DNA from: Desulfobacteraceae bacterium
GTDB lineage: Bacteria; Desulfobacterota; Desulfobacteria; Desulfobacterales; Desulfobacteraceae
Direction: 5' to 3'
Length of the DNA: 64,000 nucleotides
Assembly: GCA_004796375.1 (NCBI GenBank)
Contig: QZLA01000384.1
Coordinates: 43,131-107,130 of the forward strand
A program made the position numbers and the translations under genes. The notes under the pieces are model-generated. The model saw only the letters and a program-made list of their open reading frames with translations. It searched no databases and was not told the DNA's origin. Below, piece by piece: positions 1-9,488 of this stretch (the stretch's first letter is position 1; each line of letters starts with the position of its first letter).

Positions 1-2
1 AT

Positions 3-1712
3 GGGTATGTCCGGGTAATTGAGAAACAGGTGTTCCGCGATCCGCTGGGAGATCCGGTGGACCCGGATTCCCCGCCGGAGTTGACAGAAGAACAGGCCGC
101 GGCCGTGGACCGAGTGATCGGCCAGATGGATCAGGGGTTCAAGCCTTATCTGCTCTATGGGGTGACCGGCAGTGGTAAAACCGAGGTTTATCTTCGCCTG
201 ACCGCCCACGTGCTGGCCCAGGGGAAAAAGGCCATTGTGCTGGTTCCTGAAATCTCGTTGATCTCCCAGACCGAACGGCGGTTCAGGGCGCGGTTCCAGA
301 ACCGGGTGGCCGTCATACACTCCGGGCTGACCAAGGCCGAGCTGCTGGACCAGTGGTATAAAATGCTCTACAACAAGGCCGATGTGGTTGTGGGGGCCAG
401 GTCCTGTATTTTTGCGCCCATGGACCCCCTGGGTATCGTGATTGTGGATGAAGAGCATGATACCTCATATAAGCAGGAGTCCGGCCTGCGCTACAATGCA
501 AGGGACATGGCCGTTGTCCGGGCAAAGCTTGAGCAGGTACCGGCGGTATTGGGGTCGGCTACCCCATCAGTGCAATCCTATCACAATGCTGCTTTGGAAC
601 GGTTTGAGCGCCTTACACTGGGTTCCAGGGTGAACCGGTATCCGCTCCCGGGGATTCAGTCCGTTGATTTGAGAAACTACAAGGATCAGCCGCCGAATCA
701 AAAATTGATTACGCCCGAACTGTCTGATGCGATTCGAACCTGTCTGAATAAAGGCGAACAGGCCCTGATTTTTCTCAACCGAAGGGGGTTTGCATCGTTT
801 CCGGTCTGTGGTGCCTGCGGTCAGAGCGTGGATTGCCGGCAGTGCCAGATCACTATGACCTACCACAAAGGTGCCGGAGAACTGAGGTGCCATTTGTGCG
901 GGCTGGTTCAGCCGTTTTCCAAGGTATGTCCGGCATGTGGTGAAGCAAAGGTCAAGACCCTGGGGTTTGGTACCGAGAAGATCGAGAACCTGCTCAAGCA
1001 GAAGTTCCCTGATGCCCGGCTGGCCAGGATAGACCAGGACACCACGGCAAGACGGGGGCAGATGGTCAAGCTGCTCAAAAGCATCAAAAACAGAACCGTG
1101 GATATCATTGTCGGTACACAGATGCTGGCCAAGGGCCATGATTTCCCGTCCATCACCCTGGTGGGAATTGTCTGTGCCGATCTTGCACTCAGTCTTCCCG
1201 ATTTCAGGGCCAGTGAACGAACATTTCAGGTCCTGGCCCAGGTGGCTGGACGGGCAGGCAGAGGGGCTGCTCCCGGAAAGGTGATCATGCAGACCTATAA
1301 TCCGGAGCATTTCAGTATGGAGGCAGCCAGGCAGCAGGATTATGACCGGTTCTTTCAGGAGGAGATTCCCTTTAGAAAGGCATTGGGCTATCCGCCCTTT
1401 TCACGTGTGGTCCTGATTAAAATTTCATCCACTGGTGATCACAAAGCCGAGCAGGTCGCAGCAGTCCTGGGGGACCTTTTAACTGCTCAGATTGGCTCCG
1501 ATGGGGAGGCTGCATCACCGATACGGATGTTGGGGCCTGCCAAGGCGCCCATATCGAAGATTGCGTCACGGTACCGCTGGCAGATTATCCTGACAGGTCA
1601 AAGTGTAACCGGTTTGAACCGGCTGGTGGTTTCTGTGGTGGGAGGCGGCAAGCTTAACATGCCGAAAGATGTTAAGCTTGCCGTTGATGTGGACCCCTAT
1701 TCGTTGATGTAG
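3..1712 (+). CDS. priA: Primosomal protein N' (PriA helicase), 5' end outside window
   Basis: This is the superfamily 2 DNA helicase that reloads the replisome at stalled forks. The reading frame is open back to the first bases of the window. The GTG at position 30 is therefore probably not the true start, and the N-terminal 3'-DNA-binding domain lies upstream. Visible are a Walker A motif (GVTGSGKT, about residue 45 from that GTG), the DEAH-type box DEEHD (about 142), and a helicase insertion with paired cysteines (CGACG, CRQC, CHLC, CPAC, residues about 258-310) that binds two zinc ions in this family. The helicase C-terminal motifs VGTQMLAKGHDFP and QVAGRAGR follow. About 560 residues are visible against 730-800 for full PriA. 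The gene ends 17 bp before a convergent PilZ gene. Identification is firm; only the start is missing. Confidence 0.96.
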   Translation, partial: GYVRVIEKQVFRDPLGDPVDPDSPPELTEEQAAAVDRVIGQMDQGFKPYLLYGVTGSGKTEVYLRLTAHVLAQGKKAIVLVPEISLISQTERRFRARFQNRVAVIHSGLTKAELLDQWYKMLYNKADVVVGARSCIFAPMDPLGIVIVDEEHDTSYKQESGLRYNARDMAVVRAKLEQVPAVLGSATPSVQSYHNAALERFERLTLGSRVNRYPLPGIQSVDLRNYKDQPPNQKLITPELSDAIRTCLNKGEQALIFLNRRGFASFPVCGACGQSVDCRQCQITMTYHKGAGELRCHLCGLVQPFSKVCPACGEAKVKTLGFGTEKIENLLKQKFPDARLARIDQDTTARRGQMVKLLKSIKNRTVDIIVGTQMLAKGHDFPSITLVGIVCADLALSLPDFRASERTFQVLAQVAGRAGRGAAPGKVIMQTYNPEHFSMEAARQQDYDRFFQEEIPFRKALGYPPFSRVVLIKISSTGDHKAEQVAAVLGDLLTAQIGSDGEAASPIRMLGPAKAPISKIASRYRWQIILTGQSVTGLNRLVVSVVGGGKLNMPKDVKLAVDVDPYSLM

Positions 1713-1729
1713 GTATCTATTGGGGGGGG

Positions 1730-2212
1730 TTAGATATTAAGTTTGTTAAAAAACAGATAGGGGCCAAGGTTGTCGAAGTGTTCTTCCGAAGTGAATTCGG
1801 CACTGAGGTATTTTCCTTTTCTTGCTTTTACAATCACCTCCTTTTTTACTATGGATTGTTTAGCGTCATCCAGAACAAACTCCAGGAACAATTTCAGTCC
1901 GGGGAGAATGTTCTGCTCGATATTTGTCCTAAGCATCAAGCCTTTTGAATTCAGTTTTTTGATGATCATTTTACCTTTGCTGCGGGTCTTCTGCCTCGTC
2001 ATAAAGGTGCCGAGTAAACAGGTTTCACCCAGGTGATCATACTGTTTTTCAAGGATTGCATTGGATGCATGCCCGCATCCGCATTTGCATTTTACAGTGG
2101 TTCTTCTTTTTTCGATCCTGTAAGAGGAGAGTTGCAGTACCTTTGTCTTTTTACACTCGGGACAGACAAAGACTGCGGTATCGAGGCTGTCGATGCGTAT
2201 GGTCTGTGTCAT
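1730..2212 (-). CDS. PilZ-like domain protein with N-terminal zinc ribbon
   Basis: A 160-residue soluble protein. The N-terminus has a zinc-ribbon-like pair (CPEC at about 18-21 and CKCGCG at about 42-47). It is followed by a segment with an RxxxR-type pattern (TRQKTRSKGK) and a beta-rich stretch ending in a hydrophobic tail, which resembles a PilZ cyclic-di-GMP-binding domain. The start is supported by AAGGAGAT just upstream of the ATG. It is a lone gene, convergent with priA and divergent from the sigma-54 activator. A role in c-di-GMP signalling is an inference from the fold resemblance. The second PilZ motif (DxSxxG) is replaced by LNSKG, so ligand binding is uncertain. Confidence 0.6.
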   Translation of the reverse strand: MTQTIRIDSLDTAVFVCPECKKTKVLQLSSYRIEKRRTTVKCKCGCGHASNAILEKQYDHLGETCLLGTFMTRQKTRSKGKMIIKKLNSKGLMLRTNIEQNILPGLKLFLEFVLDDAKQSIVKKEVIVKARKGKYLSAEFTSEEHFDNLGPYLFFNKLNI

Positions 2213-2382
2213 GGTTATCTCCTTAAAAAAACAATGGCTTTAACAGGTTTGAGAATGACCGGTTACTATTCGCCGTTGAAAGTATTAAATACATGATCTG
2301 TGCCAAGTGATGTAAAAAGGTTTGATCTAACGGAAATTATTGGATATATTGAAAAGCGTGCGATCCAAATCGATTTATCAGC

Positions 2383-2411
2383 TTGACAAGGTGGTGTTAT
2401 TTGATGACAAT
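2383..2411 (+). promoter_or_regulatory. Candidate sigma-70 promoter for the GAF/sigma-54 activator gene
   Basis: TTGACA at 2383-2388, a 17-bp spacer, and GACAAT at 2406-2411. It lies about 70 bp upstream of the ATG at 2479. The -35 is perfect and the -10 matches 4 of 6 positions. Confidence 0.4.
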
Positions 2412-2478
2412 TGATGGTATGTAGTCAATTTGGCTATATATAATCATATTCATTGTGAGCACCCCATAAGGATATCCC

Positions 2479-4011
2479 ATGAATAAAAGATCCCTGGACC
2501 TGTTCAAAGAGTTGAATCCTGAGGCCCTGCAAAAAAAATTCCTCAACTCCCTCCTCAATATACAGAATGTGCAGCGGGGTTCCATCTGGATTAAGAAAAG
2601 GGATACCTATGAATGTATTGAGGCAGCAGGTGCAGAAGCGGCAACAATCAAGGGAGTGACCCTGGATGCCGATCAGCCCAGTATTGTCGGCTGGGTCATC
2701 GAGAACAGGGAGATGGCAGTTGCCGAGGGCCAAAGTGATAAGCGCCACTATAAAGAGGTTGAGGATAAGTTTGCCGTCAAAAGCTCACTTATTCTGTGTT
2801 TTCCCCTGTTTTTCAGGGATAAGAAAGTGTACGGTGCGGTTCAGATTATCGATACCTCTGAGGAGAAAACCCGGCTGAATCTGGAAAAGGGGTATCTTGA
2901 CAATATTCAGAGCCTTGTGGATATCTGTTCCATTGCATTGAGCAATGCCATTCTTTACCATACGGAAAAACAAAAGGCCCTGTCGTTGAAAAATGCGCTG
3001 AATGACATCAAGTCCCAGCCGACCATCGTGGGCCAAAGTGCGAGTTTTCAAAAAAGTCTCAACCTTTTGAAGAGCTATGCAAATACAGATTTCCATGTGC
3101 TGATAACGGGAGAGAGCGGTACCGGCAAGGAGCTGATTGCACGGCAGCTTCACCAGACCGGTCCGCGCAAGGACACCCCGTTCCTGGTGCAGAACTGTTC
3201 CGCCATTCCGGAAACCCTTCTTGAAAGCGAGCTTTTCGGATACAAAAAAGGTGCGTTTACCGGGGCAACCAAAGACAAGATCGGATTGTTCGAGGCCGCC
3301 AACTTTGGTACGGTGTTTTTGGATGAGATCGGTGATATGCCCATGAACATCCAGGCAGGGATCCTGAGGGTCCTTCAGCAGAACGAGATAAAACCCCTGG
3401 GCGAAACCCAGGTCAGGCATGTGGATGTCCGGATCATCTCCGCCACCAACCGGGATATCAAGCAGATGATTGCGGAGAATACCTTCCGCCAGGACCTGTT
3501 CTACCGGCTTTCCGTACTGCCCATCCATCTGCCGCCGCTGCGGGAGAGGCAAGAGGATATTCCCCTGCTGATCAAGCATTTCATGGAAAAGGAGTCCCTC
3601 AAGATCGGTGCCGTGGAGAAGCAGATCTCATTTGATGCCATGCAGTGCCTGACCGGCTACTCCTGGCGGGGCAACATCCGTGAGCTGGAAAACCTGATCC
3701 GTTACCTGCTCGTGACCACACAAGAAGAGTATATCGAGCTTGAAAACCTGCCGCCCCATGTCCGTCAGGACAATATCATGGCAGATACGTTCGGGATGTC
3801 GGAATCGGGGTCTGGGAACGAAGGATTCAGTATGGGGATGAACTTCAGGGACCTGAGCTGGCCTGAACTTGAAAAAGCGTATGTCCTTTACCTTCTCAAA
3901 AAAACCAACTGGAACATTACCCGTGCTGCCGAGCAATCCGGGATCAACCGGTCCACATTTGCGTCCCGGATGCGCAAGCTGGATATCCGGCGCAACAGTA
4001 ATGACGGCTGA
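2479..4011 (+). CDS. GAF-domain sigma-54-dependent transcriptional activator (Fis family)
   Basis: A 510-residue bacterial enhancer-binding protein. Residues about 1-165 form a GAF-type sensory domain. The AAA+ domain has Walker A (GESGTGKE, about 211) and the sigma-54 contact loop GAFTGA (about 258). It also has Walker B (FLDEIGDM) and the arginine-finger region (FRQDLFYRL). The C-terminus (about 470-505) is a Fis-type helix-turn-helix ([20 protein letters not shown]). There is no receiver domain, so the signal is presumably a small ligand or redox cue read by GAF. It is a single-gene unit preceded by a TTGACA promoter and converges directly on prmA. No adjacent -24/-12 target promoter was recognised, so the regulon is unknown. 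Confidence 0.92.
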   Translation: MNKRSLDLFKELNPEALQKKFLNSLLNIQNVQRGSIWIKKRDTYECIEAAGAEAATIKGVTLDADQPSIVGWVIENREMAVAEGQSDKRHYKEVEDKFAVKSSLILCFPLFFRDKKVYGAVQIIDTSEEKTRLNLEKGYLDNIQSLVDICSIALSNAILYHTEKQKALSLKNALNDIKSQPTIVGQSASFQKSLNLLKSYANTDFHVLITGESGTGKELIARQLHQTGPRKDTPFLVQNCSAIPETLLESELFGYKKGAFTGATKDKIGLFEAANFGTVFLDEIGDMPMNIQAGILRVLQQNEIKPLGETQVRHVDVRIISATNRDIKQMIAENTFRQDLFYRLSVLPIHLPPLRERQEDIPLLIKHFMEKESLKIGAVEKQISFDAMQCLTGYSWRGNIRELENLIRYLLVTTQEEYIELENLPPHVRQDNIMADTFGMSESGSGNEGFSMGMNFRDLSWPELEKAYVLYLLKKTNWNITRAAEQSGINRSTFASRMRKLDIRRNSNDG

Positions 4012-4944
4012 TCATCCTTCTGCATGCGTTTTTACACGCACGGCCAGGGCCACCCACTCCTCCTGGGTCAGGCGCTCTGCAACTTCAAAATCAAGTGTTT
4101 GAAGCCGTTCGATAATCTCCTGTTCATGATCGGTGACAATGCCGGACAATATGGCCACACCACCTGGGGCAAGGCGCTTTTTAATATCTTCGAGGATGTC
4201 CAGGATCACCTGGGCGATGATATTGGCGGCAATGCAATGATAGGGATCAGGTGGAAGGGTATTCAAAGTGGTAAATGCCAGGTCGGTTGCCTTTGAATCC
4301 ACCCGGTTTTTATCAAGGTTGGTGCGGGCCACGAATACGGCTGTTTCATCATTATCAATGCCTTTGAGATATGACGCACCCAGTAACGCCGCCGTGATCA
4401 TGAGAATGCCGGAGCCGGTGCCCACATCCAGGAACCGCATACCGGGTGTGATATGCCGGTCCATGAGCCGGATGCACATGGCTGTTGAGGGATGCGTACC
4501 TGTACCAAATGCCATGCCCGGATCCAGATGGATCACACGGTCACCGGGAGAAGGGGTATAGTCACGCCACTCGGGTTTGATCACGATGTCAGGTGTAATG
4601 TGGGTCACATGGAAAAATTCCTTCCAGGCGTTTTCCCAGTCTGACTCATCCACAGTGACGGTATCCACATGGATATTAATATTGAATTCAGACAGGCCGG
4701 CCAGCCGCCTTTTAACCTCGGCAAACAGCAGGGCCCCCGTATCGTTACAGGGGACATATCCGACAATGGAATACTCGTCGGGCGGTACCAGGGTTTGTGT
4801 CCCAAATCCCTCGTCGGGCTCGGTTAAAGGGATATTGCAGACAACGCCCTTTACGCCGCAGGAAAAAAAGATGTCACTGATCAACTCCTCGGCCAGGGAG
4901 ATTTCATGCGTGCTGAAGACGGCCTTAACTTCTCGAAATTTCAT
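4012..4944 (-). CDS. prmA: Ribosomal protein L11 methyltransferase
   Basis: SAM-dependent trimethylation of ribosomal protein L11. The protein has about 310 residues, the normal PrmA length. It has an N-terminal L11-recognition domain and the family signature FGTGTHPST (about 148). The Rossmann SAM motif LDVGTGSGIL and the catalytic-loop element IAANIIAQVI follow. The ATG at 4944 is preferred. A TTG three codons upstream (4953) is in frame, but neither has a good Shine-Dalgarno sequence. The stop abuts the stop of the convergent activator gene. A second, more divergent PrmA-like methyltransferase lies at 7622-8473. Confidence 0.93.
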   Translation of the reverse strand: MKFREVKAVFSTHEISLAEELISDIFFSCGVKGVVCNIPLTEPDEGFGTQTLVPPDEYSIVGYVPCNDTGALLFAEVKRRLAGLSEFNINIHVDTVTVDESDWENAWKEFFHVTHITPDIVIKPEWRDYTPSPGDRVIHLDPGMAFGTGTHPSTAMCIRLMDRHITPGMRFLDVGTGSGILMITAALLGASYLKGIDNDETAVFVARTNLDKNRVDSKATDLAFTTLNTLPPDPYHCIAANIIAQVILDILEDIKKRLAPGGVAILSGIVTDHEQEIIERLQTLDFEVAERLTQEEWVALAVRVKTHAEG

Positions 4945-5031
4945 GGGTGTCAAGTCTTGTCTTGAGTTTTTGTTAAAATCATACTATGTCTCAGTAACAC
5001 AAACACTGGTCAAAAACGTCTCCGGGAATTC

Positions 5032-5946
5032 ATGAATCGAGCCATCACAGTTTCATTTTTCTGGATCATAGCATTATTATCTGCAGGATCCAACGCATTT
5101 TCAGGCAGCACCGCAACCCTTGTGTACCAAAATGAGCATAAGGTGGAAGCTGCCCGTATCCCGGCCGGTGATATGTACAGGTACGGCACCACGCTCAAGG
5201 CCCTGGATCCTAATTTTAAGACCCTGGGGGTGAGGCAGTATACTGGAATTGAGATAAAAACGCTGTTGAACATGGCTGATCCGGGAGTCCTTGTCCGGTT
5301 GTCCGGCGATGGAATTACCATCGTTGGCAAGGATCAGTATGTGGGATACATTCCGTTCTCCATGCTCATGGACAGTAAGATCATGCTGGTGTGGGAAGCG
5401 GATTCCAAACCGATTCCGGCGGTCAACGGCGGACCCTTGAAGATGATGTATCCGGATGATGTCCGGGCCGACCCCAACAGCTATACCTGGTATGTGGATA
5501 CCATCTTTGCCGGGACGCTTGAAGACCCCCGGCTTGACTTGATGAACAGCAATACCAGGATACCCCTCTCATTTAAAACCCTTCAGGCCATGTCACAGCC
5601 GGTGCCGAAGATATATGTGTCTAAACCGCCGGGATACCGGCCGCCATCAAGGGGTATACAGGATAGCTATAGCGCGGTTCCTTTAAGCCGCATTGTGGAG
5701 AAGGTGTCGTGCCATACCTGCACGCGGATTGAGTTTACCCCATGGGTCGGTTCCGGTGTGAGCATCGATCTGGAGCTGGCACTGGATCGGCTGCTCATTT
5801 TGGTCAGCATCTCCGGCAGGGCCGTCCACCCCATGGATGGGGGACCGTTTTCTGTCATCTTCCCTGTCGAGCTGCACAACGAACTATCAGCGCAGACCCC
5901 TGAATCCGGTGCGCTGTTTTTCCTGAAGCAGATCACGCTGAGGTAG
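5032..5946 (+). CDS. Exported protein with oxidoreductase molybdopterin-binding (sulfite-oxidase-like) fold
   Basis: A 304-residue protein with an N-terminal signal peptide (hydrophobic stretch residues about 7-20, likely cleavage after SNAFS). Residues about 60-170 resemble the sulfite oxidase/SUOX-type molybdopterin-binding domain, with the sequence YVGYIPFSMLMDSKIMLVWE followed by the NGGPLKMMYPDD element. In the true enzymes this element sits near the cofactor. The conserved cysteine that ligates molybdenum is not evident, so it may be a catalytically inactive sensor or carrier. It ends one base before the histidine kinase start (TAG-ATG), so the two are almost certainly cotranscribed and may form a periplasmic sensing pair. 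Confidence 0.6.
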   Translation: MNRAITVSFFWIIALLSAGSNAFSGSTATLVYQNEHKVEAARIPAGDMYRYGTTLKALDPNFKTLGVRQYTGIEIKTLLNMADPGVLVRLSGDGITIVGKDQYVGYIPFSMLMDSKIMLVWEADSKPIPAVNGGPLKMMYPDDVRADPNSYTWYVDTIFAGTLEDPRLDLMNSNTRIPLSFKTLQAMSQPVPKIYVSKPPGYRPPSRGIQDSYSAVPLSRIVEKVSCHTCTRIEFTPWVGSGVSIDLELALDRLLILVSISGRAVHPMDGGPFSVIFPVELHNELSAQTPESGALFFLKQITLR

Positions 5947-7629
5947 ATGGGCAGCACTTCGAAAAAAGGTCTTAAAGGCCGGCTGTTAACATCGGTATTC
6001 AGTGTGGTGACCATCACCATGGTTCTGATCCTGGTATTTGGTTTGTCCCTTGAACAGAACCGGCTTCAGAAAACAGAAATAGACCGGATCTTTTATGAAA
6101 CCGATGCCCTGTCCAAGCGATTGGGGCAGATGGTATACAATTCCAATCTGAGATCCGGCATGATTGCGTTGACCAATTCCATGCAGAGTGATCCGAGTAT
6201 GCTTTTTTTCACGGTCACCGATCCAAATAACCATGTTCTGATCTCGGACAGGGTATCCCTATCGGAAGATTTTCCCGAAGACCGGGTGACCATTCTGAAC
6301 CAGGATCCGGTGTTTACACAGACCCTGAACACCGGCCGCATATCCAAGCGGTTTTCTGTTTATCTGTCCGTACTCAACCAGGACATTCTCATGGGTGATC
6401 AGCTCAGGGGAAAGGATCAGGAGCGTGTGTTTGATACCATCTGGGATATCGTATATATGGATAAAAAGGTGGGGTCGCTCAGGATCGGTTTTTCGAGAAA
6501 ACATCTTAGGGACACCCTTCTTTTTTACTTCTGGATGATGCTGGCTTCAGGCATACTGATCATGGCCGTCACCATGCTCATGATTTTTCTGGTGATCAAA
6601 AGAAGCCTGCTGCCGTTTGAACGCCTGATGGCTGATCTTGCAGGGCTAAAGGATATCGGTCATGAAGGAAGCCTGAAGAAACAGCTGGATAAAATGAGCT
6701 GGGAGGAGAATGATGAGAACCTGCTCGAAGCGGTCCGCCTGAAAGCTGCCCTGCAGCGGATCAAAGAATTGTTCAGCCGTAACCTCGCTCAACTGGAGGC
6801 GCATCAGGACAACCTGGAACAGATGGTGGATGAACGGACCACGGAACTCAATGCCATCAACATTAGGCTTAAAAATCACCTGGCCGAGCGAAAAGAGATT
6901 GAAACGCGGCTGGTCAATGCCCAGAAACTGGAATCCATTGGCACACTGGCCGGCGGAATTGCCCATGAATTCAACAACTTGTTTATGGCCATTGCCGGGT
7001 ATGCCGCCCTGATCCAAAGGCGATCCGAACCCGGGCACCCCAACCATGACAAGGCGGAAAAGATAAGGGATCTGGTTGCAAACGGGTCGGAATCCATCAA
7101 GCAGCTCCTCGGGTTTGCCAGGAGCGGGAAATATTCTCCCATGGCCCTGAATCTGAACGAGGTCATCAAGGCGAATATGATGGTCATGAAGCACTCCCGA
7201 AAGGATATGGAAATCGATACCCGTCTGGAAAGTAAAATATCCAGCGTATATGCTGACCGGGCCCAGATGAATCATGTCATCATGAACCTGTTCCTGAATG
7301 CCTCTGAGGCCATGCCGGGAGGCGGTACCTTGACCATAGAAACCCGGAACGTAGAGATCAAAAACCGGCAGATCGGTATTGAGAAAGCAGTGTCCGGACC
7401 GTTTGTCATGTTCTCGTTTAAAGATAGCGGTCACGGTATGGCTCAGGATGTGGTAGAACGGGTATTTGACCCATTTTTCACCACCAAGGAGATGGGGGTC
7501 GGCACCGGTATGGGCCTGGCGTCCGTTTATGGTATCATTGACAATCACAAAGGGTTTATCACTGCAGAAAGCACACCGGGAAGCGGATCAGAGTTCTGTG
7601 TTTTTCTTCCCGCCATCAGCCATGAATAA
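5947..7629 (+). CDS. Membrane-bound sensor histidine kinase
   Basis: A 560-residue kinase. TM1 is at about residues 14-32, followed by a periplasmic sensing region of about 155 residues, TM2 (about 193-218), a HAMP-like linker and a coiled coil (about 275-325). The HisKA dimerisation domain carries the phospho-acceptor His340 in GGIAHEFNNL. The ATPase domain has an N-box (NLFLNASEA), a G1 box (DSGHGM) and G2 (GTGMGLASVYG). There is no receiver domain. The start directly follows the stop of the exported molybdopterin-fold protein, which makes that protein a plausible ligand-sensing partner (inference). No cognate response regulator is adjacent. The next gene overlaps by 8 bp. Confidence 0.92.
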   Translation: MGSTSKKGLKGRLLTSVFSVVTITMVLILVFGLSLEQNRLQKTEIDRIFYETDALSKRLGQMVYNSNLRSGMIALTNSMQSDPSMLFFTVTDPNNHVLISDRVSLSEDFPEDRVTILNQDPVFTQTLNTGRISKRFSVYLSVLNQDILMGDQLRGKDQERVFDTIWDIVYMDKKVGSLRIGFSRKHLRDTLLFYFWMMLASGILIMAVTMLMIFLVIKRSLLPFERLMADLAGLKDIGHEGSLKKQLDKMSWEENDENLLEAVRLKAALQRIKELFSRNLAQLEAHQDNLEQMVDERTTELNAINIRLKNHLAERKEIETRLVNAQKLESIGTLAGGIAHEFNNLFMAIAGYAALIQRRSEPGHPNHDKAEKIRDLVANGSESIKQLLGFARSGKYSPMALNLNEVIKANMMVMKHSRKDMEIDTRLESKISSVYADRAQMNHVIMNLFLNASEAMPGGGTLTIETRNVEIKNRQIGIEKAVSGPFVMFSFKDSGHGMAQDVVERVFDPFFTTKEMGVGTGMGLASVYGIIDNHKGFITAESTPGSGSEFCVFLPAISHE

Positions 7630-8473
7630 TCCGAGACCGATATATAAAAATCCGTATGAACTGCTGCATATCTATTATCTAAACGGGGTATCCGGTCTCA
7701 GGGACCGGGATGTCGACCATGCCCGTTTTTTGGGCATGTGGGTGGAGGAGGATACCTGTTTTCTGTTTTTTTCCAACGAAGTTGATACATATATTGACGA
7801 ATTGATCGATCCCTTACCTGGAATAGAGTTGGTTGAGAAATATGAGATGACCATGGAGCAGTGGCATGGCGACAAAATCGTTCCCTACCGGGTGGAGGAC
7901 CTGATGATCTGCCCGCCATGGGAGCAGGAGGCCTTGCAAAGAGAGGGCATGCAGCCCATTATCCTGGATCCGGGCGTGGTGTTCGGTACAGGGAGGCATC
8001 AGACCACGGAAGACTGCCTGGTACTCATCCAGCGGATCCTGGGCAGGGAGAAAATTGACCGTGTACTGGATATCGGTACGGGTACCGGCATCCTGTCCCT
8101 GGCGGCATCCCTACTGGGGTGCCCGCATGTGGTGGCCATTGATTTCAACCTCCTGGCTGTCCGTACCACGCTGAAAAATGTCAGGCACAACCGGATGGAA
8201 GACCGCATCCTCTGCGTCCAGGCAAGGGGTGAGGAGATGGCATCCATCCCTTCGGACCTCCTGATTGCCAATATCCATTTTGATGTGATGAAGCACCTGG
8301 TGGAGACTCCCGGATTCTTGACATCCACATGGTTTATCCTGTCCGGACTGCTGAATTCAGAAGCGGTAAAGATCCTGGGGCAACTAAAAACCAAGCCGGT
8401 TCAGGTTATTGAACGGCGCTGTCCGGATGGGGTCTGGAATACCATCCTGGGCAGGGTCACTCAAATCGATTAA
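7622..8473 (+). CDS. PrmA-like class I SAM-dependent methyltransferase
   Basis: A 283-residue protein starting at ATG 7622, inside the last codons of the kinase gene (8-bp overlap, so translational coupling). It carries the PrmA-type motifs GVVFGTGRHQTTEDC and LDIGTGTGILSLAA. A catalytic-loop equivalent LIANIHFDVM replaces the canonical N-I-L-A/N-I-I-A. The N-terminal domain does not look like the L11-binding domain of the canonical PrmA at 4012-4944. It is therefore probably a paralogue with a different protein substrate, possibly linked to the upstream sensor system. Substrate unknown. Confidence 0.8.
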   Translation: MNNPRPIYKNPYELLHIYYLNGVSGLRDRDVDHARFLGMWVEEDTCFLFFSNEVDTYIDELIDPLPGIELVEKYEMTMEQWHGDKIVPYRVEDLMICPPWEQEALQREGMQPIILDPGVVFGTGRHQTTEDCLVLIQRILGREKIDRVLDIGTGTGILSLAASLLGCPHVVAIDFNLLAVRTTLKNVRHNRMEDRILCVQARGEEMASIPSDLLIANIHFDVMKHLVETPGFLTSTWFILSGLLNSEAVKILGQLKTKPVQVIERRCPDGVWNTILGRVTQID

Positions 8474-8486
8474 GGAGAATATTACC

Positions 8487-9485
8487 ATGAACTATACCCG
8501 ATTTGCCAGGCGGCACTACCTTCAGGGATCGACCCCGATTGAACATCTGCCCAATCTCAGCAAGCACCTGGGAGGCGGTGTGGAAATCTTTGTTAAACGG
8601 GATGACCTGTTACCCGGTGCAGCCGGGGGGAATAAAACCCGGAAACTGGAATTCCTGGTGGCAGATGCACTGGAAAAGGGCGCAGATACCCTGATCACGT
8701 GTGGTGCGATTCAATCCAATCACTGCAGGCTGACCGCATCCTGGGCGGCAAAGGAGGGACTTGACTGTCACCTGATCTTGGAGGAGCGGGTTGAGGGGAC
8801 CTATCAGGAGGATGCCGGTGGGAACAATTTTCTGTATGAACTATTGGGAGTGAAGAGTAAAACCGTTGTACCCGGCGGTTCGGATCTGGCGTTTGAAATG
8901 GAGGAGAAGGCCAGGGCGCTCATGGATCATGGCAAGCATCCTTATATCATACCCGGCGGGGGATCCAATTCAATCGGGGCCTTGGGATATGCGGTGTGTG
9001 CAGAGGAAACCATGGCCCAGCTCAACCAGATGATGCTGGATATTTCCCATATCATCCTACCTTCAGGCTCGGCAGGCACCCATGCCGGCATGGTGGCAGG
9101 CATGGCCGGTATCCATGCCGATATACCGGTGAGCGGCATCAATGTGGCAAGAGAAAAACTGGCCCAGGAGGAGATGGTGCATGAACTGGCCCTTGAATCC
9201 GCAGAAAAACTTGGTGTGCTGTCCGGGATCTTGCGGGAGTCGGTGGTCTGTTATGACGGGTATGTGGGAGAGGGATACGCTATTCCGACCGAGGGGATGG
9301 TCGAGGCTGTAAAACTGTTTGCACGCCTGGAGTCGATACTCCTGGATCCCGTATATTCGGGTAAAACCGCGGCCGGTATGATCGATCTTATAAACACCCG
9401 GTGCTTTGACAAAGGCTCAAAGATCCTGTTCCTCCATACAGGGGGTTCTCCCGCCCTGGGCGTTTATATGGACAGTTTCAGGTAG
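8487..9485 (+). CDS. dcyD: D-cysteine desulfhydrase (PLP-dependent)
   Basis: Converts D-cysteine to pyruvate, sulfide and ammonia; related to ACC deaminase. The protein has 332 residues. The PLP lysine is K50 in GGNKTRKLEF, followed by the CGAIQSNHCR motif and the phosphate-binding glycine loop LPSGSAGTHAG. A C-terminal HTGGSPALG is typical of the family. The ATG at 8487 is chosen because AAGGAG sits 9 bp upstream; an upstream in-frame ATG at 8409 lies inside the preceding gene. It is only 13 bp after the methyltransferase and probably belongs to the same transcript. The exact amino-acid substrate is inferred from family similarity. Confidence 0.88.
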   Translation: MNYTRFARRHYLQGSTPIEHLPNLSKHLGGGVEIFVKRDDLLPGAAGGNKTRKLEFLVADALEKGADTLITCGAIQSNHCRLTASWAAKEGLDCHLILEERVEGTYQEDAGGNNFLYELLGVKSKTVVPGGSDLAFEMEEKARALMDHGKHPYIIPGGGSNSIGALGYAVCAEETMAQLNQMMLDISHIILPSGSAGTHAGMVAGMAGIHADIPVSGINVAREKLAQEEMVHELALESAEKLGVLSGILRESVVCYDGYVGEGYAIPTEGMVEAVKLFARLESILLDPVYSGKTAAGMIDLINTRCFDKGSKILFLHTGGSPALGVYMDSFR

Positions 9486-9488
9486 AAT

